Below, piece by piece: positions 52,668-62,029 of a stretch of DNA of 64,000 nt; position 1 is the stretch's first letter; each line of letters starts with the position of its first letter. A program made the translations under genes and the position numbers. The DNA comes from CAXBNB01 sp040222275. Lineage in GTDB: Bacteria > Bacteroidota > Bacteroidia > Cytophagales > Cyclobacteriaceae. The stretch covers positions 124,001 through 188,000 of the forward strand of contig JAVKDJ010000048.1 of NCBI GenBank assembly GCA_040222275.1, given 5' to 3'. The notes under the pieces were generated by a model. The model worked only from the letters and a program-made list of their open reading frames with translations, was not told where the DNA came from and searched no databases.

Positions 52668-52798
52668 TGATAAATGAAATCAACTTCTGGTAGGGAAATT
52701 TCTCTTTTGGTCTATGATAGTTGTTTTTGTACTTATCGAATGTACTCCCCAGCTTTTCTGCTTGATCCAGTTTTGCCCAAAATGCTTGTCGCAGGATT

Positions 52799-53710
52799 AT
52801 GACCAAACACCACCAACTCATAGTAGTAGCAGGACCAACAGCCGTAGGCAAGACATCATTGGCCATAGATTTGGCCAAACATTACCAAACAGAAATCATT
52901 TCGGCAGATTCCAGGCAGTTTTATCGTGAAATGAACATCGGAACGGCCAAACCCTCACAGGAGGAACTGGCGGCTGTACCACATCATTTCATCGACAACC
53001 TTTCGATTGAAGACAAGTATGATGCAGGGAAATTTGCCGAGGAGGCCGAAAGCCTGCTGAAAGACCTTTTCACCAAATACGACAAGCTGATCCTTGTAGG
53101 AGGATCTGGTATGTACATCAAAGCATTATGTGAGGGCTTTGATGAAATGCCGGAAATTCCTGAGCAACTGCGCACGGAACTCACAGAAGCATGGACATCA
53201 GGCAATCGTGATGGGTTGTTAGAGGAATTGGAAAAATCTGACCCTGAGTACTTTAAACAAGCCGATTTGCACAACAGGCAAAGGGTAACACGCGCCCTTG
53301 AAGTGATCCGGGTGACTGGCAAACCGTATTCTGAGCTAAGGAAAGGAGGCCATAAAGTGGTCAATAAAGAGTATTCTATTGTTAAGATCGGATTGGAACG
53401 GGATAGGGAAGCACTTTATCATTGTATCAATTCACGGATGGATCAGATGATTGATGAAGGGCTGTTTGAAGAAGCCACTTCGCTTTATCCATTTCGCCAC
53501 CAGAATGCCTTGCAGACAGTTGGGTATCGCGAAATATTCGACTACATGGATGGTAAACATGATAAAGATGAAGCGATCCGGTTGTTGAAGAGAAATTCGC
53601 GGAGATATGCCAAGCGTCAGATGACCTGGTTCAAAAGGGACGAAGGGTTTCGGTGGTTTGAGCCCAACCAAATAGAAAGTATAATTTCATATATCAATAC
53701 TCAAGATTAG
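52799..53710 (+). CDS. miaA: tRNA dimethylallyltransferase MiaA
   Basis: MiaA adds a dimethylallyl group to A37 of tRNAs that read UNN codons. The 303-residue protein has the P-loop AGPTAVGKTSLA (about residues 11-22), the catalytic Asp and neighbours in ISADSRQFYREMNIGTAKP, HHFID, LVGGSGMYIKAL and the C-terminal QTVGYREIFDYMDG and RYAKRQMTWFKRD regions. Length is typical. An M1 peptidase gene starts 3 bases after its stop, so the two are likely cotranscribed. Confidence 0.97.
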   Translation: MTKHHQLIVVAGPTAVGKTSLAIDLAKHYQTEIISADSRQFYREMNIGTAKPSQEELAAVPHHFIDNLSIEDKYDAGKFAEEAESLLKDLFTKYDKLILVGGSGMYIKALCEGFDEMPEIPEQLRTELTEAWTSGNRDGLLEELEKSDPEYFKQADLHNRQRVTRALEVIRVTGKPYSELRKGGHKVVNKEYSIVKIGLERDREALYHCINSRMDQMIDEGLFEEATSLYPFRHQNALQTVGYREIFDYMDGKHDKDEAIRLLKRNSRRYAKRQMTWFKRDEGFRWFEPNQIESIISYINTQD

Positions 53711-53713
53711 AAT

Positions 53714-55375
53714 ATGATAGGATTGTCTTTTAATAAATGTGTTGCTCCATTATTGTTCTTTTTTCTGTTCGTAGGGGAGGCATTGCAAGCCCAGGTACAT
53801 CAGTTTAACCGACAGGATAGCCTGAGAGGTTCGATTTTTCCTGAGCGTGCCTGGTGGGATTTAACCTATTACCACCTGGACATGGAGGTCGATATCGAAA
53901 ATAAATCTATTTCAGGTAAAAACACTGTGAGGTATCAAGTCCTACAGCCCGCACGGGTGATGCAAATAGACCTACAGCCTCCCATGAAAATAGAAAAGGC
54001 CTTACAAAATGGAGAGGAACTGGAAGTGAACCATGAAGGCAATGCCCACTTTATTGTACTGAAAGAACAGCAATCTACAGGCGATTTTGGGGAGATTGTG
54101 ATCCATTATTCAGGATCGCCAAAAGAAGCCATCAACCCGCCCTGGGATGCTGGGATTACATGGACAAGCGATGAAAAAGGCCATCCTTTTGTGGCCTCTA
54201 CCTGCCAGGGAAATGGGGCCAGCCTGTGGTGGCCCTGTAAGGACCACAGCTACGACGAGCCTGACAGCATGCTCATAAGTGTGAATGTACCCGGTAAACT
54301 CACCAATGTATCGAATGGCCGGTTGAGAAGCGTTGAGAAAAAAGAAAACGGAACCAGGACTTTCCATTGGTTTGTTTCCAATCCCATCAACAACTATGGG
54401 GTGAATATAAACATTGGCAACTATGTGAATTTCTCTGAAAAATATAGGGGAGAGAAAGGGTTGCTTGATATGGACTACTATGTGTTGAAGCACAACCTGA
54501 AAAAGGCCAAAAAACAGTTTGAACAGGCACCTATGACCATGGAAGCCCTGGAGCATTGGTTTGGCCCATATCCGTTTTACGAAGACAGCTACAAGTTGGT
54601 AGAGGTACTCTACTTAGGCATGGAGCACCAGAGTTCTGTGACTTATGGCAATGGGTATGCCAACGGCTACAAAGGCAGGGATTTGAGCAGTTCGGGATGG
54701 GGGATGAAGTTTGACTTTATCATCATCCATGAAAGCGGCCATGAATGGTTTGCCAACAACATAACCAACGTAGATGTGGCTGATATGTGGATTCATGAAG
54801 GTTTTACTGCCTATTCGGAAAACCTATACCTGGACTACCACTTTGGTAAGCAGGCATCCTCCGAATATGTGATTGGGACGAGGTTGAACATTGCCAATGA
54901 TATCCCAATAATAGGGCCTTATGGGGTTAACCGCAACGGTTCCAAAGACATGTATTACAAAGGAAGCAACATGCTGCATACCCTACGACAGGTGGTGAAC
55001 GATGATGCGCTGTGGCGTGGGGTGCTAAGAGGGCTCAATAAGGATTTTTATCACCAAACGGTCACGACAGAAGAAGTGGAAGGGTATATCGCCGACAAGA
55101 CCAATCTGGAACTTCAGGCCTTTTTCGACCAGTATTTGAGGGACTACAGGGTGCCCATTTTAGAATATCACATCAAAGAAGGAGAACTCTATATGCGATG
55201 GACCAATTGTGTAGAGGAATTTGATATGCCGGTCAAAATCATCGTTGACAATGTCCAGGAAACCTGGCTAAAGCCCACTACCATTTGGAACAAGGCCCAG
55301 CTTGATACTTCCATTGAATCAATAGTGGTAGTGCCCGATTTTTATGTGGCCTCAATGAATGTGACCGGCATGTGA
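53714..55375 (+). CDS. M1 family zinc metallopeptidase
   Basis: A 553-residue secreted aminopeptidase-like protein with a signal peptide (about residues 1-26, FFLFVGEALQAQ). An N-terminal beta domain is followed by the catalytic domain with zinc motif HESGHEWF and the third ligand Glu exactly 18 residues later in WIHEGFTAYSE. The GAMEN exopeptidase loop reads GMEHQS, as in a subset of Bacteroidota M1 enzymes. The usual C-terminal helical domain is reduced. It would trim peptides in the periplasm or outside. It begins 3 bases after miaA and is convergent with ppa. Confidence 0.92.
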   Translation: MIGLSFNKCVAPLLFFFLFVGEALQAQVHQFNRQDSLRGSIFPERAWWDLTYYHLDMEVDIENKSISGKNTVRYQVLQPARVMQIDLQPPMKIEKALQNGEELEVNHEGNAHFIVLKEQQSTGDFGEIVIHYSGSPKEAINPPWDAGITWTSDEKGHPFVASTCQGNGASLWWPCKDHSYDEPDSMLISVNVPGKLTNVSNGRLRSVEKKENGTRTFHWFVSNPINNYGVNINIGNYVNFSEKYRGEKGLLDMDYYVLKHNLKKAKKQFEQAPMTMEALEHWFGPYPFYEDSYKLVEVLYLGMEHQSSVTYGNGYANGYKGRDLSSSGWGMKFDFIIIHESGHEWFANNITNVDVADMWIHEGFTAYSENLYLDYHFGKQASSEYVIGTRLNIANDIPIIGPYGVNRNGSKDMYYKGSNMLHTLRQVVNDDALWRGVLRGLNKDFYHQTVTTEEVEGYIADKTNLELQAFFDQYLRDYRVPILEYHIKEGELYMRWTNCVEEFDMPVKIIVDNVQETWLKPTTIWNKAQLDTSIESIVVVPDFYVASMNVTGM

Positions 55376-55379
55376 CAGC

Positions 55380-55925
55380 TTATTTGCCGATGAGTTCGTT
55401 GTAATCATTTATTGCCTGTTTTACGATAAGGCGGGCAATATCTGCATCCAGGAAGTCTTTCACCTCTACGGTTTTCTTTTCCAGCTTTTTGTAGTCCTCA
55501 AAGAAATTCCTCAGTTCTTTCACGAAGTGTTTGGGCAATTCAGAGATGTCGTTGATGTGGTTGACGCTCATGTCATTTTCAGCAACGGCTATTATCTTGT
55601 CATCGTGCTCTCCCTGATCAAGCATACGCATTACGCCGATGACTTTGGCAGGCACAATACAAAGCGGTACAATAGTGATTTGTGACAAAACCATGATATC
55701 CAGCGGGTCATTGTCGTCGCAGTATGTCCTGGGTATGAAACCATAATTGGCAGGATAGTAAATGGAGGAGTAAAGTACACGGTCCATTTTGAGCAGCCCG
55801 CTTTCTTTGTCCAGCTCGTATTTGGCCCGTGTGGCAGTGGGTATTTCTATGATTCCATTGACCACATCTGGTGAGTTGTCGCCAATAGATACAGAGTGCC
55901 AGGGGTTGTTGGATTGGTTATTCAT
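55380..55925 (-). CDS. ppa: Inorganic pyrophosphatase (family I)
   Basis: A 181-residue soluble pyrophosphatase that hydrolyses PPi. The metal-binding signature is DDNDPLDIMVL (the D-x-D-P-x-D core), preceded by YPANYGFIPRTYC and GIIEIPTATRAKYELDK, and followed by MLDQGEHDDKIIAVAEND. Catalytic Asp, Lys, Arg and Tyr residues all appear to be in place. Its stop lies 4 bases from that of the convergent M1 peptidase gene. Confidence 0.97.
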   Translation of the reverse strand: MNNQSNNPWHSVSIGDNSPDVVNGIIEIPTATRAKYELDKESGLLKMDRVLYSSIYYPANYGFIPRTYCDDNDPLDIMVLSQITIVPLCIVPAKVIGVMRMLDQGEHDDKIIAVAENDMSVNHINDISELPKHFVKELRNFFEDYKKLEKKTVEVKDFLDADIARLIVKQAINDYNELIGK

Positions 55926-55978
55926 AAGTTAGTTTTTATGGTATGAAATCGTTGGAGTATCTGTGATATATGAGATCA

Positions 55979-56698
55979 TTATTTAAACCCTTTTACTTTT
56001 TGAATAGGTTTAAACGTTGCTCCATCGGGATTCATTTCAGGATTATTGAAAAAATTAAATATTACACGTTCGATGGTAGTATAGGTATTGGTCATGGCTA
56101 TTTCCACTTCACTTTTGTTCATCCACCTTGCTACTTCTATACCTTCTGATTTTTGTGGTTTCATCTTGGAATCATCAATGCAACCCATGGCATACCAGTA
56201 GGTACGCTTTAGCACATACTTGCTGTTGTGCAAATAGGTATGCCAGGTAGATCCTATTTTGTTTTGAATAGATACTTTGACGCCAGTTTCTTCTTCCACC
56301 TCGCGCAGGGCACCTTCTTTTTTGGTTTCGTTTGATTCGAGTTTTCCTTTCGGCAAATCCCACTTTCCTTTTCTGAAAATGAGCAAAATTTCACCTTCCC
56401 TTCGCACTATTCCACCCCCGGCTTCTACAATGTCAAATTTCGATTTCAGGTATGCGACACTTTTCTTTTTGTCGCTCACTAGAATCAGAATCTTTTTTAT
56501 TTTATCATGACGTTTTTTGGTCATGATTTTCAACAGGTCGTCTATGGCCTCCCTGTTTTTGTTTCTTATCAATATTCTTCCTTTGAGTTTGTTCAGGGTT
56601 ATCTTTTCCTCCTCTCCGGTTATTTCCACATCATAAGACTTATTGGTATGGTTCTTATCTGTGATTTTTACGGGTATATCATTGATGTATATCCTCAT
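55979..56698 (-). CDS. Nudix hydrolase with extra N-terminal domain
   Basis: A 239-residue protein. The Nudix box is complete: GKLESNETKKEG followed by ALREVEEETGV (about residues 118-140), preceded by RKGKWDLPKG. The C-terminal part includes YWYAMGCIDD and VARWMNKSEVE. The first 80 residues (MRIYINDIPVKITDK and KKILILVSDKK) form an extra small domain of unknown type. Nudix enzymes split nucleoside diphosphates linked to another group; the substrate is unknown. The gene precedes ppa on the same strand by 53 bases and is divergent from pyrE. Confidence 0.9.
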   Translation of the reverse strand: MRIYINDIPVKITDKNHTNKSYDVEITGEEEKITLNKLKGRILIRNKNREAIDDLLKIMTKKRHDKIKKILILVSDKKKSVAYLKSKFDIVEAGGGIVRREGEILLIFRKGKWDLPKGKLESNETKKEGALREVEEETGVKVSIQNKIGSTWHTYLHNSKYVLKRTYWYAMGCIDDSKMKPQKSEGIEVARWMNKSEVEIAMTNTYTTIERVIFNFFNNPEMNPDGATFKPIQKVKGFK

Positions 56699-56934
56699 AC
56701 ACGTTTATTATTCGATAGACCTTCCAGCAATATGTTCCTTAACGAACCATTATTGCTTGGTAATGTTGACGAAGGACAGGGTACATATACTTTCCTTTTG
56801 TCTCCAGGTGCTGGTTAAAACAGATTAAATATGTTGCTTTTAATTTAACAGGACGCTAATCTATAGAATTTTTCCCTGCCTGAGAGAAGAAAATATTACT
56901 AATTTAGCAGCCTGAAATTTATAATCTTTATTGC

Positions 56935-57564
56935 ATGGATATCAAAAATTATATTGCGACTGAGCTGTTGAAAATTGAAGCTATAAAACTACGTCCAAAC
57001 GACCCTTTTACCTGGAGTTCGGGATGGAATTCCCCCATATATTGCGACAATCGCATGACACTGTCATACCCCGAACTCAGGAGCGCAATCAAGAATGCCT
57101 TTGGTGAGGAAATTAAAAGCAGATATCCTGGAGTGGAAGCCATTGCGGGTGTGGCTACCGCAGGCATCCCACAAGGTGCCCTGGTGGCTGACTTGCTCGG
57201 CCTGCCGTTCATTTACGTGCGCTCGAAGGCCAAGGGCCATGGCATGACCAACCTGATCGAAGGAGAAGTACGAAAGGGGCAGAAAGTAGTGGTAATTGAA
57301 GACCTGATCTCCACCGGGGGCAGCTCTATCAAGGCAGCCCTGGCCCTCCGTGAGGCGGGAATTGAGGTATTGGGGCTTGGTGCTATATTTACTTATGGAT
57401 TTCCCCAGGCTGATGCTAATTTTCAGGAGGCTGGCATAGATTATTTTACACTAAGTGATTACACCGCAATGCTTGCACCTGCAGTGGAGAAAGGGTATGT
57501 AGGCAATGCCGACCTGCAATCATTGGCTGAATGGCGGGAAAAGCCTGAGCAGTGGGGTAAATAG
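56935..57564 (+). CDS. pyrE: Orotate phosphoribosyltransferase
   Basis: PyrE joins orotate and PRPP to form orotidine 5'-phosphate in pyrimidine synthesis. The 209-residue protein has the PRPP-binding motif VVVIEDLISTGGSS (about residues 118-131), the N-terminal PFTWSSGWNSPIYCDNR, IAGVATAGIPQGALVA and the flexible loop YVRSKAKGHGMTNLIEG. Length is normal. It stands alone; its stop is 6 bases from that of the convergent lipoprotein gene. Confidence 0.96.
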   Translation: MDIKNYIATELLKIEAIKLRPNDPFTWSSGWNSPIYCDNRMTLSYPELRSAIKNAFGEEIKSRYPGVEAIAGVATAGIPQGALVADLLGLPFIYVRSKAKGHGMTNLIEGEVRKGQKVVVIEDLISTGGSSIKAALALREAGIEVLGLGAIFTYGFPQADANFQEAGIDYFTLSDYTAMLAPAVEKGYVGNADLQSLAEWREKPEQWGK

Positions 57565-57570
57565 GTATTC

Positions 57571-58029
57571 CTATTCGCAGTTGTCTCCCATGGATTCCAT
57601 GCTGTCCCTTAGTATTTCAATATAGTTAAAAAAGGCTCCAGGGGTATTGTTGTACTCAAAACTGACCCGGTGGACTTTTTCCCCTGTATTGATCTCTATC
57701 CATTCCGCTCCACCATCTGCACAATCGGGGCAACCGATCGTCTCGTCCATTGCCTGAAATAGGTCAATGTCAATTTTGGAAGTTAGGTTGTTCCAATCGT
57801 TAAATCCCTCGGTACAAGTGATTACAGGATATTCCTGGTGGGCGTTGTTAGAAGATTTTTCATAACTGATGGAGCGGTTTGTTAGAGTTATCGTTTCATT
57901 GCAGTATCCAATGCAGAAACCAAAGGAGGTGCCATATTTTACGGTGGTTTCATTGGGTAGTGGTTGGTTTTCTTTACAGGAAAGAAAAGTAAACAAAAGC
58001 AGGAGCGAAGTTGTCAGTAATTTGGCCAT
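57571..58029 (-). CDS. Hypothetical lipoprotein, 152 residues
   Basis: The chosen start at ATG 58029 gives a clean lipoprotein signal (MAKLLTTSLLLLFTFLSC, Cys18); nine further codons upstream only add basic residues. The mature part contains GFCIGYCNETITLTN, ITCTEGFNDW and CPDCADGGAEWIEI with five or more cysteines that probably form disulfides. I do not recognise a family, although small lipoproteins with this arrangement are frequent in Bacteroidota. It is 58 bases downstream of the ATP-grasp gene on the same strand. Confidence 0.7.
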   Translation of the reverse strand: MAKLLTTSLLLLFTFLSCKENQPLPNETTVKYGTSFGFCIGYCNETITLTNRSISYEKSSNNAHQEYPVITCTEGFNDWNNLTSKIDIDLFQAMDETIGCPDCADGGAEWIEINTGEKVHRVSFEYNNTPGAFFNYIEILRDSMESMGDNCE

Positions 58030-58087
58030 GGTAAAATTTCGTTTCCTTTTAGACACGAGTCAGAAGGAAAAGGTTGAAAGACATTGC

Positions 58088-58999
58088 CTATTTTTCAGAT
58101 TGAATGCAATAGTGAGCTATGGCATTGGCCATTGCCGTAGCTGATGGTTTGTGTAGGCGAAACCAAAGTTCAGGTTCTATCAATTCCAATTCTGATAGGG
58201 AGGGGTTTCCATCATTGTCCCAGATAACGTCCACACGGGCATAGACGGGTGGAGGGTCGCATGATGCCACTACCTTTTCTGCAAATAATATTTCCTCAAT
58301 GGAAGGGGAGTAATGGTGAACAGTGCCACCGAAATCATCCTGCACCCTGAAATCCCCGGGTTTTCCTTTTTTCAATACGGCATGGCTGAATTTCCCCCCA
58401 AATACCATGAATGCCACTTCGCCTTTTTCAAAAATGTTGTGCTGAAATTCTTGCAGGAGCATGTCCTCATTTTGGATCAGGGTAGTATAAATATCCTCAT
58501 GTTTGTGGATGCTTTCTTGTGTGAACCTGTAGGTGTGACGGGCAGCCCCGGATACCGCAGGTTTGAGGATAATTTCAGGCCAGTTGTGAATTTGTGCCAA
58601 CTCTTGCAGGCTCCTTGTATCTCCTGTATGAATGAAAACAGTGGGAGGGATGTTGATGCCTTTATCCTCAAGGTCACAGAGGTAAAATTTATTGATGTTC
58701 CATTTGATCATTTCAACCGGATTGATGAAATGGGTGCATTGCGAAGCTTTTTCCAGCCAAATGGAAAATTCTGTAAACCTGTCGAAATAATCCCATGTGG
58801 TTCGAAATAGGGCAAATCGGGTTTCTGCCCAATCAAAATCAGGGTTGTCCCAGTTGGTGCGCCACACTTTCAGCCCGATGTTTTCAAGGGCAATAGCTAC
58901 CAGTTTGTCTTCGGTCAATACGTTTTGCTCATACCAGCCAGGTTTTTTCGGAGCTACGTAGCGGGAGTCGGTAAGTAGAACTATATCGTAAGTGGACAT
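58088..58999 (-). CDS. ATP-grasp family protein
   Basis: A 303-residue protein with an ATP-grasp fold (about residues 95-300). Features include WPEIILKPAVSGAARHTYRF (the ATP-binding Lys strand), EDMLLQEFQHN, GEVAFMVFGGKFSHAVLKK and YARVDVIWDNDGNPSLSELELIEPEL with the metal-binding acidic residues. It resembles the RimK/DcsG-like branch, which ligates an amine to a carboxylate with ATP. The N-terminal part (VWRTNWDNPDFDW, FRTTWDYFDR) is typical of stand-alone members in many bacteria. No peptide or precursor gene is adjacent, so the product is unknown. Confidence 0.88.
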   Translation of the reverse strand: MSTYDIVLLTDSRYVAPKKPGWYEQNVLTEDKLVAIALENIGLKVWRTNWDNPDFDWAETRFALFRTTWDYFDRFTEFSIWLEKASQCTHFINPVEMIKWNINKFYLCDLEDKGINIPPTVFIHTGDTRSLQELAQIHNWPEIILKPAVSGAARHTYRFTQESIHKHEDIYTTLIQNEDMLLQEFQHNIFEKGEVAFMVFGGKFSHAVLKKGKPGDFRVQDDFGGTVHHYSPSIEEILFAEKVVASCDPPPVYARVDVIWDNDGNPSLSELELIEPELWFRLHKPSATAMANAIAHYCIQSEK

Positions 59000-59010
59000 T
59001 GATTGGAGTG

Positions 59011-59043
59011 TTTTCGTTGGCTATTGGTGTTGACCAACGAAAA
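59011..59043. repeat. 10-bp inverted repeat just upstream of the ATP-grasp gene
   Basis: TTTTCGTTGG (59011-59020) and CCAACGAAAA (59034-59043) are exact inverted copies with a 13-base loop, 12 bases upstream of the ATP-grasp start. No T tract follows on the minus strand, so it is more likely a leader hairpin or operator than a terminator of the DAHP synthase gene. Confidence 0.5.
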
Positions 59044-59163
59044 TATCCAATTCAAGAATTTTGAAGGGTGAAGATGTCGGATTTATTTCGGATCTTCGGC
59101 AACAACTGTATGTGCAGCACTTGCTAAAGGCCAACAGCCAAAAGCAACCGTATGGGTAGCAAT

Positions 59164-60234
59164 TTATTCCAGTCGTTTGGAAAGCAATGGTTTTATTTTA
59201 TTGCTAAAGTCCCTTAATACAGCTTCTGTAGTGTCCCAATCAATACATTCATCAGTCACTGATACACCATACTTTAGCTGGGATTTGTCCTCCGGGATGG
59301 ATTGTTTGCCAAAGTTTAGGTTGCTTTCGATCATCACCCCCATGATGGATTTGTTGCCAGCCTGTATCTGCTGGGCCACATCTTCCAGTACATTAGGCTG
59401 GTTGGTGGCTTTCTTCCCACTATTGGCATGGCTGCAATCTACCATGATGTTGTGCGGGTAGCCTTCTTTGGCCAGTTTCTCTTCGTATTTCTGAATGTGT
59501 TCGGCAGAATAGTTGGGGCCTTTGCCACCCCTTAGTATGATGTGCGAATTTGGGTTACCGGAGGTTCTCACCACGGCTACATTGCCATCAGGGTTGATGC
59601 TCACAAAATTGTGGTTTCCAGCTACTGACATCAGGGCCTGTATGGCTATGTCAATATTGCCATCGGTTCCATTTTTGAACCCAACCACAGACGAAAAGCC
59701 GCTTGCCATTTTTCTGTGACTTTGAGATTCTGTCGTTCTTGCTCCGATTGCCGTCCATGAGAACAGGTCCTGAATGTATTGCGGGGTAACGATATCCAAA
59801 GCTTCGCCTGCTGTGGGCAATCCCAATTCGGCTATGTGGGTCAGTAGTTCCCTTGATATGTGCAAACCTTCATTGACATCACAACTGTCATCCAATTGAG
59901 GATCGTTGATCAGCCCCTGCCATCCTGTGGTAGTTCGCGGCTTCTCAAAATACACCCTCATCACCAGGTACAGGCTGTCTTTCAATTCATCCGCCAGGGC
60001 TTTAAGCCTCGTCGCGTATTCCTTGGCTGCCTTTACATCGTGGATCGAACAAGGGCCTACTACTACCAGTACCCTCGGGTCTTTTTTGTTCAGGATGTTT
60101 TTGATGGTCGTTTGTCCATCCAAGACAGTCTTGATGATATTCTCAGTTAATGGATACTTTTGCTTTAGTTCCGTAGGGGTGATGATGGGTTGTTCTTCCC
60201 TTACGTTCAGGTTTTCAATTCTCTTGTCAGACAT
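59164..60234 (-). CDS. 3-deoxy-7-phosphoheptulonate (DAHP) synthase, class I alpha
   Basis: A 356-residue AroF/AroG/AroH-type enzyme that condenses phosphoenolpyruvate and erythrose 4-phosphate, the first step of the shikimate pathway. Signatures are VVVGPCSIHD (metal Cys), MRVYFEKPRTTTGWQG, GARTTESQSHRKMASG, GFKNGTDG, HIILRGG and IMVDCSHANSGKK. The length and full set of motifs match the E. coli-type enzymes, which are normally inhibited by Phe, Tyr or Trp; the specificity cannot be told here. It is single, with a 164-base gap to the ATP-grasp gene. Confidence 0.96.
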   Translation of the reverse strand: MSDKRIENLNVREEQPIITPTELKQKYPLTENIIKTVLDGQTTIKNILNKKDPRVLVVVGPCSIHDVKAAKEYATRLKALADELKDSLYLVMRVYFEKPRTTTGWQGLINDPQLDDSCDVNEGLHISRELLTHIAELGLPTAGEALDIVTPQYIQDLFSWTAIGARTTESQSHRKMASGFSSVVGFKNGTDGNIDIAIQALMSVAGNHNFVSINPDGNVAVVRTSGNPNSHIILRGGKGPNYSAEHIQKYEEKLAKEGYPHNIMVDCSHANSGKKATNQPNVLEDVAQQIQAGNKSIMGVMIESNLNFGKQSIPEDKSQLKYGVSVTDECIDWDTTEAVLRDFSNKIKPLLSKRLE

Positions 60235-60398
60235 TGCCTATTCTTCTACTTTCTAGGTGTGATTCAACTGGGTCAAGGTTGTTTTTACACTTTTAAGAGC
60301 GCGAAACTAAAGGATAATCAACAGCCCTCAAACTTATGCTGCTTTTTTAATCAAAAGAATTCTTGTTGGCTTCACACATGAGGGGATAAAAGCTCGTG

Positions 60399-61247
60399 CT
60401 ATTCTTTTTCCACTACCCATTTGATGCCCTCTATCAGGTGCTGGCGACCAAAGTCGGTATCGAGCGAACGGATATCATGCCCCAATTCGGTGTAGAAAAA
60501 CCGGCCTCCATCCCAAATACGGGTCCAGGCAATGGGATGGTCTTTGCCCATTGGTTTGCCATCCCTGGTTTTGAAATAATCACGAACCGGATCGTAGGTA
60601 GATTCATCTACCCTGAGCAGCACCTGTACACCCGGTAGTCCTGTTACCGATTTGGTGTGGTTGGTCCAGTCTGCTTCATACCAAAATTCCTTCCCCATTC
60701 CCTTTACAGTTGGGTGGTTCATCGCAGCTGGGTCCACTTCTATTTTCGCTTTTAAAAACTCCGAATCGCTGTTGAAATCGCAACCGCCAAGTTCAAGCAA
60801 CCAGGGCCAGTTTTCCTGATGCACCAATAGGGCATGTAAGCCTACGATGGCACCTCCTTTTCGGAACCAGGTTTCAATTATATTGCGTTGTTCCTCGTTA
60901 AATATTTTATCCAAAACATTGGCATTGTTGAATAGCAATACATCATACAGTTCTAGTCGCTCTTTTGTGATGTCATTGCCTGTTTCACTCACATCCACCT
61001 GCATGTTGTTTTCAGCTCCCAAACGAACGATCCAGCCATTTACCAGGGGTATGTCTGCATGGCGGTACCATCCCGTTCCTGAAAAAAGCAATACCCTCAG
61101 TGGGTTTTCTGCTTTCATACTGTTGTGGCCTATACTCAGGGACTTGTGATTGGGATCGAGGTTTTTCTGCCCAAAAAGAGGAAAATTAAGAAGAAGAATG
61201 AACAAAAAGCTGACGCAGCTTAAGTGGGTAGTTGAATTGTATTTCAT
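60399..61247 (-). CDS. ThuA-like secreted protein
   Basis: A 282-residue exported protein with a signal peptide (about residues 1-26, FLFILLLNFPLFGQ). The rest is a ThuA-like domain with a class I glutamine-amidotransferase-type fold: LLFSGTGWYRHADIP, YDVLLFNNAN, GGAIVGLHALL, FWYEADW and WDGGRFFYTELGHD. Members occur next to sugar-oxidation genes in Planctomycetes and Bacteroidota and some are called trehalose utilisation proteins; the catalytic role is unclear. It fits the carbohydrate theme of 32-52 kb though it lies apart. Confidence 0.88.
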   Translation of the reverse strand: MKYNSTTHLSCVSFLFILLLNFPLFGQKNLDPNHKSLSIGHNSMKAENPLRVLLFSGTGWYRHADIPLVNGWIVRLGAENNMQVDVSETGNDITKERLELYDVLLFNNANVLDKIFNEEQRNIIETWFRKGGAIVGLHALLVHQENWPWLLELGGCDFNSDSEFLKAKIEVDPAAMNHPTVKGMGKEFWYEADWTNHTKSVTGLPGVQVLLRVDESTYDPVRDYFKTRDGKPMGKDHPIAWTRIWDGGRFFYTELGHDIRSLDTDFGRQHLIEGIKWVVEKE

Positions 61248-61318
61248 GAACGTTTAGATTGGTTTTTTACAACCCGAAGCAAACAAGAATCGTGCTTGAT
61301 TCTGGTGTTGCAGGAAAC

Positions 61319-61891
61319 TTATACCGTTTTTAGTTTCGAAAGCTGGTCGATTATCTCCCCGGGCAGCATTCTTTGGGTATAGTTGGCTTCTACATGAGCC
61401 GCTGCAATCCTGCGATCTGTATCGATGATGAAAGTAGCTGGAATGGGCAATGTTTTCGAGCCGTCCCCATTTAGCAGTGTTAAGTCACGGCGGTTGTGGT
61501 AGTCTTCTCCAGGATCGAATTGCAAGTTATACGCTTTGATTACCTCCTGATTTGCATCGCTCAGCACTTCAAACTCCAGGCTGTTTTTTTCTTTAGCCGT
61601 CAGGGCATCATCCGGTTTTTGAGGGCTAATGGCCAGTAGTTGGCCTCCTAGGTTTTGGATATCAGGTAGCCGCTGTTGAACAGCTCTCAGGTCAAGGTTG
61701 CAAATGGGGCACCATTCACCCCGGTAAAATTTCAGGACTGCAGGGCCTTTTGCCAGGATGTCTTTTAGGGAAATGGCATCACCATTGGCATTGGGTAAGG
61801 TAAAATCGGGAGCCAAATCCCCTGTTTTTAGCCCCTTAGCATCTTGTGCTTTGGCAATGACGAGTTTTTGAAAATCTTCTAATTTGGTCAT
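61319..61891 (-). CDS. Peroxiredoxin-like (AhpC/TSA family) protein
   Basis: A 190-residue thioredoxin-fold protein with GDLAPDFTLPNANGD at the start of the domain and the active-site segment YRGEWCPICNLDLRA. The peroxidatic Cys is the first of the pair; a second Cys three residues on makes a CxxC, as in the AhpC/TSA-2 and thioredoxin-like peroxidases. It reduces peroxides in the cytoplasm. I start at ATG 61891, near the usual start of this family; a 15-codon extension upstream (to 61936) is less likely. Confidence 0.9.
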   Translation of the reverse strand: MTKLEDFQKLVIAKAQDAKGLKTGDLAPDFTLPNANGDAISLKDILAKGPAVLKFYRGEWCPICNLDLRAVQQRLPDIQNLGGQLLAISPQKPDDALTAKEKNSLEFEVLSDANQEVIKAYNLQFDPGEDYHNRRDLTLLNGDGSKTLPIPATFIIDTDRRIAAAHVEANYTQRMLPGEIIDQLSKLKTV

Positions 61892-62029
61892 AATTTGTTC
61901 TTTTTTTACAAGGGTAGTAAAGCTTTCATTTACCATGCCAAACGACAGGTACTCACAAAACGTAGCGGTCTAATCAAAAAGCCCGGTTTCAAAAGATTAG
62001 AAACTCTATTTTGAAGTCAAAAGTTCAAA

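Noticed and set aside
52480..52878. A 132-codon minus-strand frame upstream of miaA
   Set aside because: Part of it is the translation of the REP-like repeat (VILNVVKNL) and part is antisense to the start of miaA; no plausible gene.
54614..54660. M1 peptidase exopeptidase loop GMEHQ as a lost GAMEN motif
   Set aside because: The zinc ligands are all intact and this variant is known from related M1 enzymes, so it is not evidence of inactivation.
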